Source of the DNA: an uncultured cyanobacterium
GTDB taxonomy: Bacteria; Cyanobacteriota; Cyanobacteriia; Cyanobacteriales; Nostocaceae
DNA: 46,797 bases
Assembly: GCA_903903925.1 (NCBI GenBank)
Contig: CAIVAU010000241.1
Span: 1-46,797, forward strand
Direction of reading: 5' to 3'
The position numbers and the translations under genes were made by a program. Of this stretch, positions 1 through 9,140 are shown in pieces (position 1 is the stretch's first letter; every line of letters begins with the position of its first letter). The notes under the pieces are model-generated. The model worked only from the letters and a program-made list of their open reading frames with translations. It made no database searches and had not been told where the DNA came from.

Positions 1-193
1 CTCCTGATTGAGAATATATCTAATAAATTTTACTATCCCAAATCTGTTTTTTTTGAGATCAATGTATTTTTTTACTCCTTTTTTATGAATCAACTTCCGT
101 AATAACCGATTGTGACAGTTAAGGGTGCGGAATGTGGGTTAAAGTAGTCTTCTAGTTGCATATGTCTGTCCTGATTACAGATTTAACGAATCT

Positions 194-1795
194 CTACACC
201 CCTCCCCCTACACCCGTTTCATTCATAAAGTTGCTCAGCCAGTCTTTCACACTACGGGTAGCACGACAGTCATCTTCGTTGTAGCGTTGAATAATTTCTA
301 GCAAGGTACGATCGCCCGTCCTCAACCACTGGTCATACCAATAAATACACTTAGCACCACTGGCTTCAGAATCACGCCACTCGAACCCTAACCAACGGGC
401 GATCGCTTTCAATGCATAACTTTCTACTGGTAACGTCACGCTTTGGGTTAATTGTTCATAAACATCTACAAACCGATTTAATACAGGTTGTACAGAGGAA
501 TGTGGAGTTTGATAGAGTCTCGCCAATCGTTTGACTGTATCAAATTCATACACGCAAAAATGATAAATCGGTGCTTCGGGATATTGCCAAACCAAATCCA
601 GAAATTGCTGCCAAATTAATTGTTCGTCTTCTGGTCGTTCTGCAAGCAAAGAATAAAACTTTTGTGTGTTTGCCTGCTTATCAACAACTAAAACCCCTAA
701 CAGATAATCTAATTCTAAATCTGGTTGCGCTTCAATATCAAAGTAAAGTTCTATGGGGGCTGTGAATCTGATCTGAGTCACTAACTCTTCGTAGAGACTC
801 ATAGCAGGTTCCCCCATCAGCTTCTTTTCGACATTCGCCTTGTTGGGTTCCGTTGGCAAAATCAACAAATTGTCGTTAACTATCTCCCAATTGTAACTGC
901 CGTTCGTTTCTTCACTCTTCTGTTTAGGAGATGGAGAAATGAGCAGTGGGCGATTTTCCACTACAGATTGAGCTTGTAATACCAGCTTGGGCGCTACTTC
1001 GTTGTTAAAACCAGTCAGGTTTTCCAGTTGAGTTGGGGAAGTTTTCGCCAGAGACTCTACTGTTGTTATATCCAGTGCCTGTAGTTGAGTGTAGCGAATG
1101 GGTGTGACTCCTGGTAACAGTGAGAGATGTTTCTGAGATTGGGCGATCGCGTAGCAACTACCATACCAAGGGCAAAGACTGCACCGCTGACGAGAAATAA
1201 ACACCTCTGGTGCTTCTTCTGCTTCCAGGGTTTGAATATATTCCGCCAAAATCTTGTGCATCGGTGGCGTCCATTTCCGTAAGTCCACAGGATAACCCGC
1301 CTCTTTACCACGCAATATCAACCAAGCAGTTTCCAACTCAACCTCCTGCACCATCGCCAGTACGTAGGCGTGAAATGCGGCTACAACTTGGTATTCCTGT
1401 TTAGGACGCTTACCAAGTTCAATATTAGCAGGAACATACATCCAATCTCCAAAGCAAGACTGTCCTGGCTGTTTGAGAAGTAAATCCGGACAACTCAGCA
1501 GTTCGTGTCTTTCAGCGTGATTGACTAGAAGCACTCCATGATAAATGCACTCAACCCCTTGCTGCATCAACTCTAAAGTAGCTACCTTCCCAGCAAGCCA
1601 GTTTAAGCGTGGATAAGCTGGTCGCTGATAGGTAAACTGGGTCAAGACCCCAGCCCGATGAGCAATTTTGTCCTGTTGGAGTTTAACAAGCAAGTCGTTG
1701 GCAGTATTTCGTTGGCTTTTGTCACCGTAAGTATCTAAAAAAGGTCGGCGCTTACAGCGTTGATATTGCAGTAACAGTTCAGCATTAATTAACAT
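194..1795 (-). CDS. TM0106-type RecB-like nuclease with C-terminal RNase H-like (DEDD) domain
   Basis: The 533 aa protein joins two nuclease-like halves. The N-terminal half resembles Cas4/RecB: a CxRR-like start (QRCKRRPF), a CPDLLLK segment near residue 102 and a cysteine cluster (CSLCPWYGSC) near residue 206 that could hold an Fe-S cluster. The C-terminal half has DEDD exonuclease motifs: YFDIEAQPD near residue 354, YHFCVYEFD, and NEDDCRAT near residue 507. This fits the YprB/TM0106 family, whose role is presumed DNA or RNA processing but is not established. It lies outside the nif operon and is divergent from the aminotransferase gene across a repeat-filled spacer. The family call is fairly secure; the substrate is unknown. 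Confidence 0.8.
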   Translation of the reverse strand: MLINAELLLQYQRCKRRPFLDTYGDKSQRNTANDLLVKLQQDKIAHRAGVLTQFTYQRPAYPRLNWLAGKVATLELMQQGVECIYHGVLLVNHAERHELLSCPDLLLKQPGQSCFGDWMYVPANIELGKRPKQEYQVVAAFHAYVLAMVQEVELETAWLILRGKEAGYPVDLRKWTPPMHKILAEYIQTLEAEEAPEVFISRQRCSLCPWYGSCYAIAQSQKHLSLLPGVTPIRYTQLQALDITTVESLAKTSPTQLENLTGFNNEVAPKLVLQAQSVVENRPLLISPSPKQKSEETNGSYNWEIVNDNLLILPTEPNKANVEKKLMGEPAMSLYEELVTQIRFTAPIELYFDIEAQPDLELDYLLGVLVVDKQANTQKFYSLLAERPEDEQLIWQQFLDLVWQYPEAPIYHFCVYEFDTVKRLARLYQTPHSSVQPVLNRFVDVYEQLTQSVTLPVESYALKAIARWLGFEWRDSEASGAKCIYWYDQWLRTGDRTLLEIIQRYNEDDCRATRSVKDWLSNFMNETGVGGGV

Positions 1796-1821
1796 TCTTT
1801 TAGGCTAACAAGAATTGGCAC

Positions 1822-1958
1822 TTTCTGGGGAGTGGGGATTGGGGATTAGCGATTGGTGATTGGGCAATGTTTCCGAAAAATGACCAATGACCAATTACCA
1901 ATTGCCTAGACTCAATCCCCATTGCCCAATACCCAATCCCCAATACCCAATCCCCAAT
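1822..1958. repeat. Short tandem heptamer-type repeats (CCCAATA/CCCAATC)
   Basis: Degenerate 7-8 bp units occur on both sides of a short centre: GGGGATT-type units at about 1830-1865 and CCCAATA/CCCAATC units at about 1907-1958, so the two arms can pair. Such short tandemly repeated sequences are typical of Nostoc spacers. The in-frame ATG at 1887 reads through the repeats into the aminotransferase and was not chosen as start for that reason. Confidence 0.75.
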
Positions 1959-3131
1959 ATGTTGCATCACCATCGAGAGCAATTTCCAGCTTTAACTAAT
2001 AAGACTTATTTTAACTACGGGGGTCAAGGACCAATGCCCCAAGTGGCTATCAATGCCATTAGCCAAGCCCAGACTTACATCCAGCAGATAGGTCCTTTTG
2101 GTACAGCGGTAAATAGCTGGATTCGGGAAGAGCAAAAAGCGACAAAAATTGCGATCGCATCTGATCTCCATGTCCCAGATGAAACAATCACCTTAACTGA
2201 GGATGTTACCGTTGGCTGCAATATTGCTATGTGGGGTATTGACTGGCAAGCTGGCGACCATATACTATTATCCGATTGTGAACATCCCGGTATTATAGCG
2301 ATCGCACGGGAAATTAGCCGGAGATTTGCTGTAGAGGTGACCATCTGCCCCCTCATGGCAACTCTCAACGCAGGGAACCCAACCGCAGTGGTGACTCAAC
2401 ACTTACGCCCTAACACTCGCCTCGTCATTTTGAGTCATGTCCTCTGGAACACTGGTCAAGTTTTACCTCTTGACAAAATTGCTGAAGTATGCAGGAATAA
2501 CAATGTCAGACTGCTAGTAGATGCCGCCCAGTCCGTTGGCTTATTACCGTTGAACTTAACAGAATTAGGGGCTGATTTCTATGCCTTCACAGGTCATAAG
2601 TGGTTATGTGGGCCGGGAGGTGTGGGAGGATTGTATGTCCGACCGGAAGTCAGAGAAAGCCTCCAGCCAACATTTATTGGTTGGCGTAGCGTTGTGATTG
2701 ATAGTCAAGGTCAGCCTGTGGATTGGTATCCAGATGGGAAACGCTATGAAGTGGCAACATCAAATTATCCGCTATACACTGGGTTGCGAGAGGCGATCGC
2801 TATTCATCAGGAATGGGGAACCCCAATGGAACGATATCAACAAATTTGCTTAAAATCTGAGTACCTTTGGCGACATTTAACGACATTACCCGACATCAAA
2901 TGTTTGCCGACCTCCCCGCCAGAAAGCGGTTTAATCTCGTTTCAACTCACGAATAATCAGCCGCAAGCTAGCCGCCAACTGGTAGAGTTTCTAGAATCAC
3001 AAGGGTTATTTACTCGAACGATCGCGTCTCCAAATTGCGTACGTGCCTGCGTCCACTACTTCACCCTAGAATCGGAAATGGACCAGCTGGTTGATGGAAT
3101 TAAAAGATTTTGCCAAATTGTTAACCACTAA
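1959..3131 (+). CDS. PLP-dependent aminotransferase class V (cysteine desulfurase/epimerase-like)
   Basis: Starting at the ATG just past the repeat array gives 390 aa. The fold-type I class V pattern is clear: a TYFNYGGQGP start, a cofactor-binding Asp/Gln stretch (VDAAQSVG, around residues 188-191) and the Schiff-base lysine in FTGHKW (about Lys214), followed by a Gly-rich GPGGVGGLYV. The family includes cysteine desulfurases and isopenicillin N epimerase-like enzymes, and the substrate cannot be read from sequence. It is not a nifS duplicate: NifS here has a different active-site context. It ends 1 bp before the next gene, so the two are probably cotranscribed. Confidence 0.8.
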   Translation: MLHHHREQFPALTNKTYFNYGGQGPMPQVAINAISQAQTYIQQIGPFGTAVNSWIREEQKATKIAIASDLHVPDETITLTEDVTVGCNIAMWGIDWQAGDHILLSDCEHPGIIAIAREISRRFAVEVTICPLMATLNAGNPTAVVTQHLRPNTRLVILSHVLWNTGQVLPLDKIAEVCRNNNVRLLVDAAQSVGLLPLNLTELGADFYAFTGHKWLCGPGGVGGLYVRPEVRESLQPTFIGWRSVVIDSQGQPVDWYPDGKRYEVATSNYPLYTGLREAIAIHQEWGTPMERYQQICLKSEYLWRHLTTLPDIKCLPTSPPESGLISFQLTNNQPQASRQLVEFLESQGLFTRTIASPNCVRACVHYFTLESEMDQLVDGIKRFCQIVNH

Positions 3132-3132
3132 A

Positions 3133-4215
3133 ATGAATCGTCCAATTTTATACATAGCATCCACAAACCACGGCTTTGGTCACACAACCCGTACTGCAGC
3201 CGTCGCCGCGACAATTCAAAAATTATGCCCAGAAGTCCTGCTCATTATGGCGACAACAGCACCAAGGTGGTTGCTAGAATGCTATATAGAAGGGGATTTT
3301 ATCCATCGTCCTCGTGCATTTGATTTGGGTGTGGTGCAAGCAGATAGCTTCATCATGGATAAAGCAGCGACTTTGGAAAAATTGCTTGAGATTAAAAAAA
3401 ATCAGAATTCCATCGTTGCTTCTGAAGTCAACTTTATCCGCCAAAATCGGGTCAACCTGATCTTGGCAGATATTCCCTTCCTTGCAAGCGTTATTGCTCA
3501 AGCATCTGAGATTCCTTGTTGGATGAGTAGTAATTTCGGCTGGAACTTAATTTACCAAGAATGGGGTGGTAGCTTTACGGATATTGCTGAGTGGATTAGT
3601 GATTGTTATTCAAAGTGCGATCGCTTGTTTCGTCTCCCCTTCCACGAACCAATGCAGGCTTTCAAAAATATCACAGACGTAGGCTTAACAGGTGGTTCTC
3701 CCCGCTACAGCGAGGATGAAATACGTTCTCATTGGGGGATAACTACCCCAGTAGAACAGACAATCCTACTGACATTTGGTGGCTTGGGTTTACAGCAAAT
3801 TCCCTACGATAACTTGCAGCAATTTCCCAATTGGCAATTTATCTGCTTTGATAAATCCGCCCCTGATTTCCCTAATGTACTAAAAATTACCGAACATCAA
3901 TATCGCCCTGTCGATTTTATGCCTATTTGTGGGCGAGTTGTCTCTAAACCAGGTTTTGGTACTTTCGCTGAAGCCACACGCTTAGGAGTGCCAATTGTTT
4001 CAGTTACTCGTGACGACTTTGCCGAAGCAGCTTTTCTATTAGAAGGGATTACTAATTACAACCAGCATCAAATCCTCACCCCCTCTGAATTTTTTCTAGG
4101 TGATTGGGATTTTCTCCACCAACCACCCCAGCAACCCAAGCAATCCCAGCCTATTGCTAAAGATGGAAATGAAGCTATAGCAGCAGCGGTAATCAAATAT
4201 TTTCAAAGTTGCTAA
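3133..4215 (+). CDS. Glycosyltransferase-like protein (MurG/GT-B-like)
   Basis: The 360 aa form begins at the ATG directly behind the aminotransferase stop. An upstream in-frame ATG at 3091 would overlap that gene. The N-terminus YIASTNHGFGHTTRTAAVA is the nucleotide-sugar transferase-like glycine loop, and the C-terminal half has VVSKPGFGTFAEATRLGVP, the usual GT-B donor-binding segment. Related proteins occur near sugar kinases and as unassigned cyanobacterial transferases. The acceptor is unknown. The C-terminus (QPPQQPKQSQP) is low complexity. Confidence 0.7.
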   Translation: MNRPILYIASTNHGFGHTTRTAAVAATIQKLCPEVLLIMATTAPRWLLECYIEGDFIHRPRAFDLGVVQADSFIMDKAATLEKLLEIKKNQNSIVASEVNFIRQNRVNLILADIPFLASVIAQASEIPCWMSSNFGWNLIYQEWGGSFTDIAEWISDCYSKCDRLFRLPFHEPMQAFKNITDVGLTGGSPRYSEDEIRSHWGITTPVEQTILLTFGGLGLQQIPYDNLQQFPNWQFICFDKSAPDFPNVLKITEHQYRPVDFMPICGRVVSKPGFGTFAEATRLGVPIVSVTRDDFAEAAFLLEGITNYNQHQILTPSEFFLGDWDFLHQPPQQPKQSQPIAKDGNEAIAAAVIKYFQSC

Positions 4216-4256
4216 TTAGTTCTCTATCCCCACACCCTACACCCTACCCTCCTCTC

Positions 4257-4670
4257 ATGACTCACTATCAAAAGTTACTCAGAATTTCTACCACAGGGAA
4301 GTCCTTACAAAACATTACCTCAACAATTGAAGGGATCGTCGCTGAATCGGGAGTCGAAACTGGGCTTTGTACGCTTTTTTTGCGCCACACCTCAGCAAGT
4401 TTACTGATTCAGGAAAACGCTGATCCAGATGTACTGGAGGATCTAGCAATCTTTATGGCGAACCTCGTACCAGAATCAGCACAGTATATTCACGATGCTG
4501 AAGGTTCTGATGATATGCCAGCACATATCCGTACAGCTATTACGCACACCTCGGAAAACATTCCGATCAATCGAGGTCAATTGGTGTTAGGAACTTGGCA
4601 GGGAATCTATATTTGGGAGCATAGAAATCGAAGTCATGTGCGAGAATTGATTGTCCACATTTCTGGATAA
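4257..4670 (+). CDS. YjbQ/UPF0047 family protein
   Basis: The 137 aa protein starts at ATG 4257; the upstream in-frame codons (SSLSPHPTPYPP) read through a CCCTAC-type repeat and are unlikely to be coding. Family signatures are HTSASLLIQENADPDVLEDL in the middle, SDDMPAHIRTAI, and a C-terminal GTWQGIYIWEHRNR segment. YjbQ proteins form small trimers and have been linked to weak thiamin-phosphate synthase activity; the physiological role is uncertain. It follows the glycosyltransferase gene on the same strand by about 40 bp. Confidence 0.85.
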   Translation: MTHYQKLLRISTTGKSLQNITSTIEGIVAESGVETGLCTLFLRHTSASLLIQENADPDVLEDLAIFMANLVPESAQYIHDAEGSDDMPAHIRTAITHTSENIPINRGQLVLGTWQGIYIWEHRNRSHVRELIVHISG

Positions 4671-4703
4671 TATTTATGTAGAGAGCAGCTACGTGCAACA
4701 AGT

Positions 4704-5357
4704 TTATGCTTGGTTGCAGGGCTTTTTTCGAGCAACAATATGAAAAATATGCCAGTGCTTCTCTTCGCCAAGTGCTGTTGTTCCAGGATGGTCTTCTTCC
4801 TGTAATATTTCAATTTCAAAAGGTTGAAGTAACACTTCTACTTGTTGACGAGTATGATGATTCATGGAAGCATGAATTGCCCAAGAGTCGCGATCGCCAA
4901 TTAATTGACCACAGAAGCGACCCCCAAAACTGAGAGATAAAACAATCTTTTCCCATAAATTCGGGAAATACTCTGGTCGGCAAAACGGTAGTGCAAAACT
5001 AGCATTTACTAAATCCACCGATTCCGGTAATATGACTTCTTCAAAGCGAATAATTTGAGTCTCTAAAAGTTGGCAATTAATATCTTGACGACTGAGTAGG
5101 CGAGTCATCGCTTCCTGTTCACTATCAATAGCTAAAACCCGCCAACCTTGGCGCAATATCTCTACAGTATCTCGCCCTTCTCCACAGCCAAGGTCAACCG
5201 CAAACCTTGTTCCAGTAGTAGAACCTTCAGACTCAAACCGCGCTAAAGCTGCGATTAGGGTGTCTCGTGGTGGACGACCAGAAACAGCAGTGTAATAGGC
5301 TGAAAAATCGCGCTTAAAAACTTGACCTTCAGATTCAGAGTTGCTTGATTTCGGCAT
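4704..5357 (-). CDS. Class I SAM-dependent methyltransferase
   Basis: The 217 aa protein has motif I AVDLGCGEGRDTVEIL near residue 53, an acidic end of strand 2 (VLAIDSEQEA) and a motif IV-like VDLVNASFALPF, all usual for a Rossmann-fold methyltransferase of the TehB/UbiE type. The acceptor cannot be inferred. It is convergent with the YjbQ gene (34 bp apart) and lies upstream of mop on the opposite strand. Confidence 0.75.
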   Translation of the reverse strand: MPKSSNSESEGQVFKRDFSAYYTAVSGRPPRDTLIAALARFESEGSTTGTRFAVDLGCGEGRDTVEILRQGWRVLAIDSEQEAMTRLLSRQDINCQLLETQIIRFEEVILPESVDLVNASFALPFCRPEYFPNLWEKIVLSLSFGGRFCGQLIGDRDSWAIHASMNHHTRQQVEVLLQPFEIEILQEEDHPGTTALGEEKHWHIFHIVARKKPCNQA

Positions 5358-5584
5358 AAATTGCTATTGCTATATATATAGTGCTTCTCATCCGAATGAA
5401 GTACAAATTTATCTGCGTTCATCTGCGGTTCCAAAATTCTTAATGTACCGCACCCAATAGAAACCCACTATAGTTAATCATATTTTAATATAAATGTCAC
5501 CAAAAATAATCATTAAGTTCAATATAAACAGAATATTTTGTTAATATGTGTATGTTCATCAAGTAGAAACAGGGTAAACCAAAA

Positions 5585-5794
5585 ATGGAAGTTAGCGCTC
5601 GTAATTCTTTGAAAGGTACAGTGAAACAAGTTGTGGATGGAGCAGTTAATACAGAAGTCGTTTTAGAAATAGCACCTGGGGTAGAAGTGGTTGGAATCAT
5701 CACCAAATCATCAGCAGAAAAGCTAGGACTGGCAGAAGGTAAGCATGCTTACGCTGTGGTGAAGGCAACGGATGTGATGGTGGCGGTTGATTAA
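5585..5794 (+). CDS. mop: Molbindin (Mop/TOBE domain molybdate-binding protein)
   Basis: This 69 aa protein is one complete Mop domain: MEVSARNSLKGTVKQVVDGAVNTEVVLEI, then TKSSAEKLGLAEGKHAYAVVKATDVMVAV. Stand-alone Mop proteins assemble into oligomers that bind molybdate in the cytoplasm. Its place next to the distal end of a Mo-nitrogenase operon suggests Mo storage or delivery for FeMo-cofactor. It is convergent with fdxH across a stem-loop. An A-rich TTAATATGT stretch about 40 bp upstream could be a -10 region; this is weak. Confidence 0.9.
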   Translation: MEVSARNSLKGTVKQVVDGAVNTEVVLEIAPGVEVVGIITKSSAEKLGLAEGKHAYAVVKATDVMVAVD

Positions 5795-5840
5795 AGGGTG
5801 TCATAAAAAATCGATTTTGACAAATCTCTAATCTATATCC

Positions 5841-5872
5841 CTGTAGAAGCGTTACATATAACGCCTCTACAG
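5841..5872. terminator. Stem-loop between convergent mop and fdxH
   Basis: CTGTAGAAGCGTTA and TAACGCCTCTACAG pair at 13 of 14 positions around a 4 nt loop, between the 3' ends of two convergent genes. No long T tract follows on either strand, so it may act as an mRNA 3'-end or processing hairpin rather than a strong intrinsic terminator. Confidence 0.55.
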
Positions 5873-5894
5873 TAGGAGAGCAAAAAAGATGGCT

Positions 5895-6194
5895 CTACAC
5901 GAGATATGGTTCTTGGTGAGTGCGAATCGTACAGTTAGAGCGTGGATAGGTCACGCAAAGTAGGGCAAATCCTTTCTCAACCTGCTCGTCATCCAAGAAA
6001 GTTTGATCAGATTGGTCTACTTCACCTTCAACAACCTTACCAACACAACTAGAACAAGCACCCGAGTGACAAGAGAAGGGTAACTCAATCCCGTTTTCTT
6101 CAGCCGCATCCAGAATGGTAGTTTCTTCGTCAACTTCTATCGTGCTATCGAGATTCTCCTTCTTGCTGATTAATCTAACTTGGTATGTAGTCAT
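5895..6194 (-). CDS. fdxH: Heterocyst [2Fe-2S] ferredoxin
   Basis: The 99 aa plant-type ferredoxin has cysteines C42, C47, C50 and C80 (CX4CX2CX29C) for one [2Fe-2S] cluster. FdxH carries electrons to NifH in heterocysts. The protein matches the heterocyst form in starting MTTYQVRLISKKENLDSTIEV and in lying last in the hesA-hesB-fdxH group. It is read in the nif direction about 100 bp after hesB. Confidence 0.93.
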   Translation of the reverse strand: MTTYQVRLISKKENLDSTIEVDEETTILDAAEENGIELPFSCHSGACSSCVGKVVEGEVDQSDQTFLDDEQVEKGFALLCVTYPRSNCTIRTHQEPYLV

Positions 6195-6295
6195 TTTCCG
6201 ATTCTCCTCAGACGGTTACAATTAGGTTTGATTGCTCAGCACTTCGTTGGAGCGTGTGACCTGCTCAACAGTCTCCTGTTAATGGCAAAATGATA

Positions 6296-6667
6296 TTAGC
6301 TGCAAGGTATACCTGTAGGGGTACAATCACCTGCTTTAAACGACTTACCACAACTGCAATTATCAGTTGCATTGGGGTTGGTAAACTTAAACCCGCTTTC
6401 CATCACACCTTCGACGAAATCGACGACGATTCCCTCCAATAATGGTGCGCTTTTGGCATCGACGTAAACCAGTACCCTGCCTTGCTGGATGACTAAATCA
6501 TCCGGTTGTGGCGAACTGGTGACATCCATTGCATATTCATAGCCACTGCAACCACCATCTTTGACAGAGATGCGGATACCTTTAGTTGGTGCGTTGGCTT
6601 CAGGAGCAGAACCATGTATAAATGTTCGTAAGCGAAATTCTGCTTTTTCTGTCAAAGTAACAGTCAT
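6296..6667 (-). CDS. hesB: HesB/IscA-like Fe-S cluster assembly protein
   Basis: The A-type Fe-S carrier of 123 aa begins MTVTLTEKAEFRLR. The ATG at 6667 is chosen over an in-frame upstream start at 6700 because AAGGAGA stands 5-11 bp before it. Cluster-binding cysteines are seen in DGGCSGYEY and in the C-terminal CSCGKSF. The C-terminus (DCTPTGIPCS) carries two further cysteines. In this context it is thought to supply Fe-S clusters for nitrogenase maturation. It lies 43 bp after hesA. Confidence 0.9.
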   Translation of the reverse strand: MTVTLTEKAEFRLRTFIHGSAPEANAPTKGIRISVKDGGCSGYEYAMDVTSSPQPDDLVIQQGRVLVYVDAKSAPLLEGIVVDFVEGVMESGFKFTNPNATDNCSCGKSFKAGDCTPTGIPCS

Positions 6668-6709
6668 CCAATCTCCTTGAGTTGATAGTTGAGAACACAA
6701 ACATCACAA

Positions 6710-7510
6710 TTATTGTTTGCAATTACCAGTGGTTTCTAGAGATGTCGATTGCAAGTATCTCCAAGGTGCAGTGTTACCACATACTGGACAAGAGCGATCG
6801 CGGTGAGAACGGCGCTTGGCAAACTCCAGTCGGGTCAAGTCCATTGTCAGCAGTTGCGACAATAGAGGCTGACTAAACCCAGTGATCAACTTGATAGCCT
6901 CAAGTGCCGTCAGACAAGCTAATGTACCGGAAACAGCGCCTAAAACGGAAAAGCCGCGTCGATCCCAATCAGGCTTCTCAGGAAATAGGCAAGATAAACA
7001 GGGAGTCACACCAGGAATAATCGTAGTCAGGTAAGCCTCCATCCCGTCCATCGCAGCTTCTACCATCGGTTTACGCCAGCGTACGCAAGCGGCATTTAAC
7101 ACATCGCGTTCGGTAAAGTTGTGGGCGCAGTCAAGAGCCATATCAGCCGATTGTACCAAGGAGTCCACATTCTCAGGAGTGATGTAATCATGAACTGCTT
7201 CTATCTCAACATCAGGATTAATGGCGCTGATCGTTTCTTTTGCCTTGAACACCCTTGGCTTGCCTACCCAATCGTCTGTCATCAGAATTTGACGATTCAT
7301 ATCATCAAGCCGCAGGTCACCACCTCGGACTAGGATCAGCCGCCCAACGCCTGCTACCGCAAGGTAAAGCGCTGCCGTACCGCCTAATCCTCCCACACCT
7401 GTCACCAGAACTGTTGCTGATTTAAGGCGTTGCTGTGCTAAATCGCCAAAATTAGGGAGCATCATTTGGCGACGGTAACGTTCTAATTCGGTAGGCGTCA
7501 GGTTTACCAA
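6710..7510 (-). CDS. hesA: HesA, ThiF/MoeB-like adenylyltransferase family protein
   Basis: The 266 aa E1-like protein has the ATP-binding VLVTGVGGLGGTAALYLA near residue 34, the RxxxxMLPNFG N-terminus of MoeB/ThiF proteins and a likely zinc site of two CxxC pairs (CLSCLF near 190 and CPVCGN near 243). HesA sits with hesB and fdxH in heterocystous cyanobacteria. A role in Mo or S handling for nitrogenase is inferred from the family and is not shown here. It follows nifW closely. Confidence 0.9.
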   Translation of the reverse strand: MVNLTPTELERYRRQMMLPNFGDLAQQRLKSATVLVTGVGGLGGTAALYLAVAGVGRLILVRGGDLRLDDMNRQILMTDDWVGKPRVFKAKETISAINPDVEIEAVHDYITPENVDSLVQSADMALDCAHNFTERDVLNAACVRWRKPMVEAAMDGMEAYLTTIIPGVTPCLSCLFPEKPDWDRRGFSVLGAVSGTLACLTALEAIKLITGFSQPLLSQLLTMDLTRLEFAKRRSHRDRSCPVCGNTAPWRYLQSTSLETTGNCKQ

Positions 7511-7520
7511 TTTTTACCTC

Positions 7521-7838
7521 CTAATCAGAAGTGATTTCTGTCAGCGTGACTACATTTTTAGGCTTCTCATTAAACACTTTGAACAATTTTTGTTCTTGAG
7601 GTGTTGATTCGAGAAATACCTGATAGGCTTTTTCCAGAGCCTCACAATATTTATTTAACCTATCTGAGCTACTGATATCAGTATAATTTTCATCAATTTC
7701 TTTGATGAATTGGGAAAACTTTTTCAAAATATGCAAACGGTTTACATTGACAACCTTTTGGTCGTAGGGAAGTTGAAAAAAATCAAAGTAATCCTCTGCA
7801 TCTACGATTTGATTGAATTTATCTATATCACCACTCAT
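7521..7838 (-). CDS. nifW: Nitrogenase-protective protein NifW
   Basis: The 105 aa protein matches NifW: FNQIVDAEDYFDFFQLPYDQKVVNVNRLHILKKFSQ and a C-terminal LEKAYQVFLESTPQEQKLFKVF. NifW associates with the MoFe protein and helps its maturation or oxygen protection. Its start overlaps the end of the DUF683 gene by 4 bp, which points to translational coupling. Confidence 0.92.
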   Translation of the reverse strand: MSGDIDKFNQIVDAEDYFDFFQLPYDQKVVNVNRLHILKKFSQFIKEIDENYTDISSSDRLNKYCEALEKAYQVFLESTPQEQKLFKVFNEKPKNVVTLTEITSD

Positions 7839-8059
7839 TTGGCTTGCTCCAGTTGTTTTAGCTGTTGCTTAAGTTCGTCTAAATGACGATAAATCTCATA
7901 AGTTTTAGCAGCAACCTCCATCAAGTCTTGATAATTTGTTGGTAACCCTTCTGCCAAATCGTGCAGATCCATTTTCATTTGACCTGCCTTACTATTAAGG
8001 CGTTTAATCTGAACTGTTAGCTCGTTAATACTTGCTTCTCCAGTCTGCACCATAGACAT
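7835..8059 (-). CDS. DUF683/CCE_0567-type small helical nif protein
   Basis: This 74 aa, almost wholly helical protein (INELTVQIKRLNSKAGQMKMDLHDLAEGLP, then YRHLDELKQQLKQLEQAK) is the conserved small Rop-like helix-hairpin gene found between the DUF269 gene and nifW in cyanobacteria. Its function is unknown. The stop overlaps the nifW start (ATGA). A tandem ACTCCTG array sits just upstream. Confidence 0.85.
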   Translation of the reverse strand: MSMVQTGEASINELTVQIKRLNSKAGQMKMDLHDLAEGLPTNYQDLMEVAAKTYEIYRHLDELKQQLKQLEQAK

Positions 8060-8073
8060 ATCCTTTAATTTTT

Positions 8074-8123
<50 letters not shown>

Positions 8124-8600
8124 TTAAAGTTTTCCAACTTCAGGAAAGCGTTTAGCTAAATCAATTCCTTTTTGTACTAGCTTTTCTCCCTCATCTGCTA
8201 GTTTTTCCAGAGAGTCAAAGCCAAAGCGGTGAGCATCTCGTAGGGTTTTAACGACTAGCAAAAGACGCCCAGAAAAAACTAGTACCCAGCCAAATCCTTC
8301 GTGGTTCAAGTCAATGACAACTTGAGATAGTAGACCTGTTTCTTCTTCCGTACGGGCTGCTACAGCACGAAAAAATGCCATGATCCGTGCTTGAGTTACC
8401 GGATCAACCTCACCCTCAACAGAAATTTCGCGTTTCTTTTGTTTGCTGATAATAAAGGGTTTGAGAATCAACTCATCTGTCCAATTCCGATAAACTCGAT
8501 AAGTGTCTAAACCCCGTATTTGTTGAACTAAAGTCTTGATAAAGGGTGAGCTTAAGACTTCAGTTGTATCTATTCCGTCAACACTATTATTTATGGTCAT
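8124..8600 (-). CDS. NifX-associated nitrogen fixation protein (DUF269)
   Basis: The 158 aa protein has the DUF269 signatures: PFIKTLVQQIRGLDTYRVYRNW near the N-terminus and LVVIDLNHEGFGWVLVFSGRLLLVVKTLRDAHRFG-like order in the second half. DUF269 genes follow nifX in most nif clusters and are implicated in cofactor traffic. The start overlaps the nifX stop by 4 bp. Confidence 0.9.
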   Translation of the reverse strand: MTINNSVDGIDTTEVLSSPFIKTLVQQIRGLDTYRVYRNWTDELILKPFIISKQKKREISVEGEVDPVTQARIMAFFRAVAARTEEETGLLSQVVIDLNHEGFGWVLVFSGRLLLVVKTLRDAHRFGFDSLEKLADEGEKLVQKGIDLAKRFPEVGKL

Positions 8601-9016
8601 ACGGTTGCTTCCTCTTCCAGTTCCTCTTCAAAGGTTCGAGTTTTTTGTTGTAAGGCTTTCCGCAACCAGGGTGGGGGATTTCCTTTGAGGGTTTGTACTA
8701 ATTTATGTAGAATATCAGCAATCTCTTCTTCTTCAGATCGTGCCTTTATTGGTGTTACGCCTTTTTTGATTAACCGAGCAGCCGCACTACCTCCGATTGC
8801 TACAACATAAACTATTGTACAGTCAGCTAGTGCCTCAATTTTTGGTGCCAATTTACTCTCATTTCCATCTTGTTGGAGGTCACCATCAAAGGAGAGAGTT
8901 TCTAAAAACTCATATCCTTCGTCAGATATTTCATAAACATCAATTTCTTTGGAACCTCCAAAATGAGCATTAATATGAACTCGGTCACTTGTTGTAAAGG
9001 CAATTTTCATAGTCAT
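8597..9016 (-). CDS. nifX: NifX, nitrogenase cofactor carrier
   Basis: The 139 aa protein is a NifB/NifX/NafY-type dinitrogenase-iron-molybdenum cofactor domain: MKIAFTTSDRVHINAHFGGS, then CTIVYVVAIGGSAAARLIKKGVTP. NifX holds NifB-co or a FeMo-co precursor during assembly on NifEN. It lies about 120 bp downstream of nifN and overlaps the DUF269 gene. The C-terminus is acidic (EEELEEEATV). Confidence 0.92.
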   Translation of the reverse strand: MTMKIAFTTSDRVHINAHFGGSKEIDVYEISDEGYEFLETLSFDGDLQQDGNESKLAPKIEALADCTIVYVVAIGGSAAARLIKKGVTPIKARSEEEEIADILHKLVQTLKGNPPPWLRKALQQKTRTFEEELEEEATV

Positions 9017-9140
9017 TCAACCTTTATAGTTTGTCCATGATTATTTACGATTCCGAAGCATCTCTAATGACTAATAACCGCCGATTCTTCCAAGGGGAGA
9101 CGCTACGCAAAGGAGGAATTCAAAAGTCAAATATTTTGAA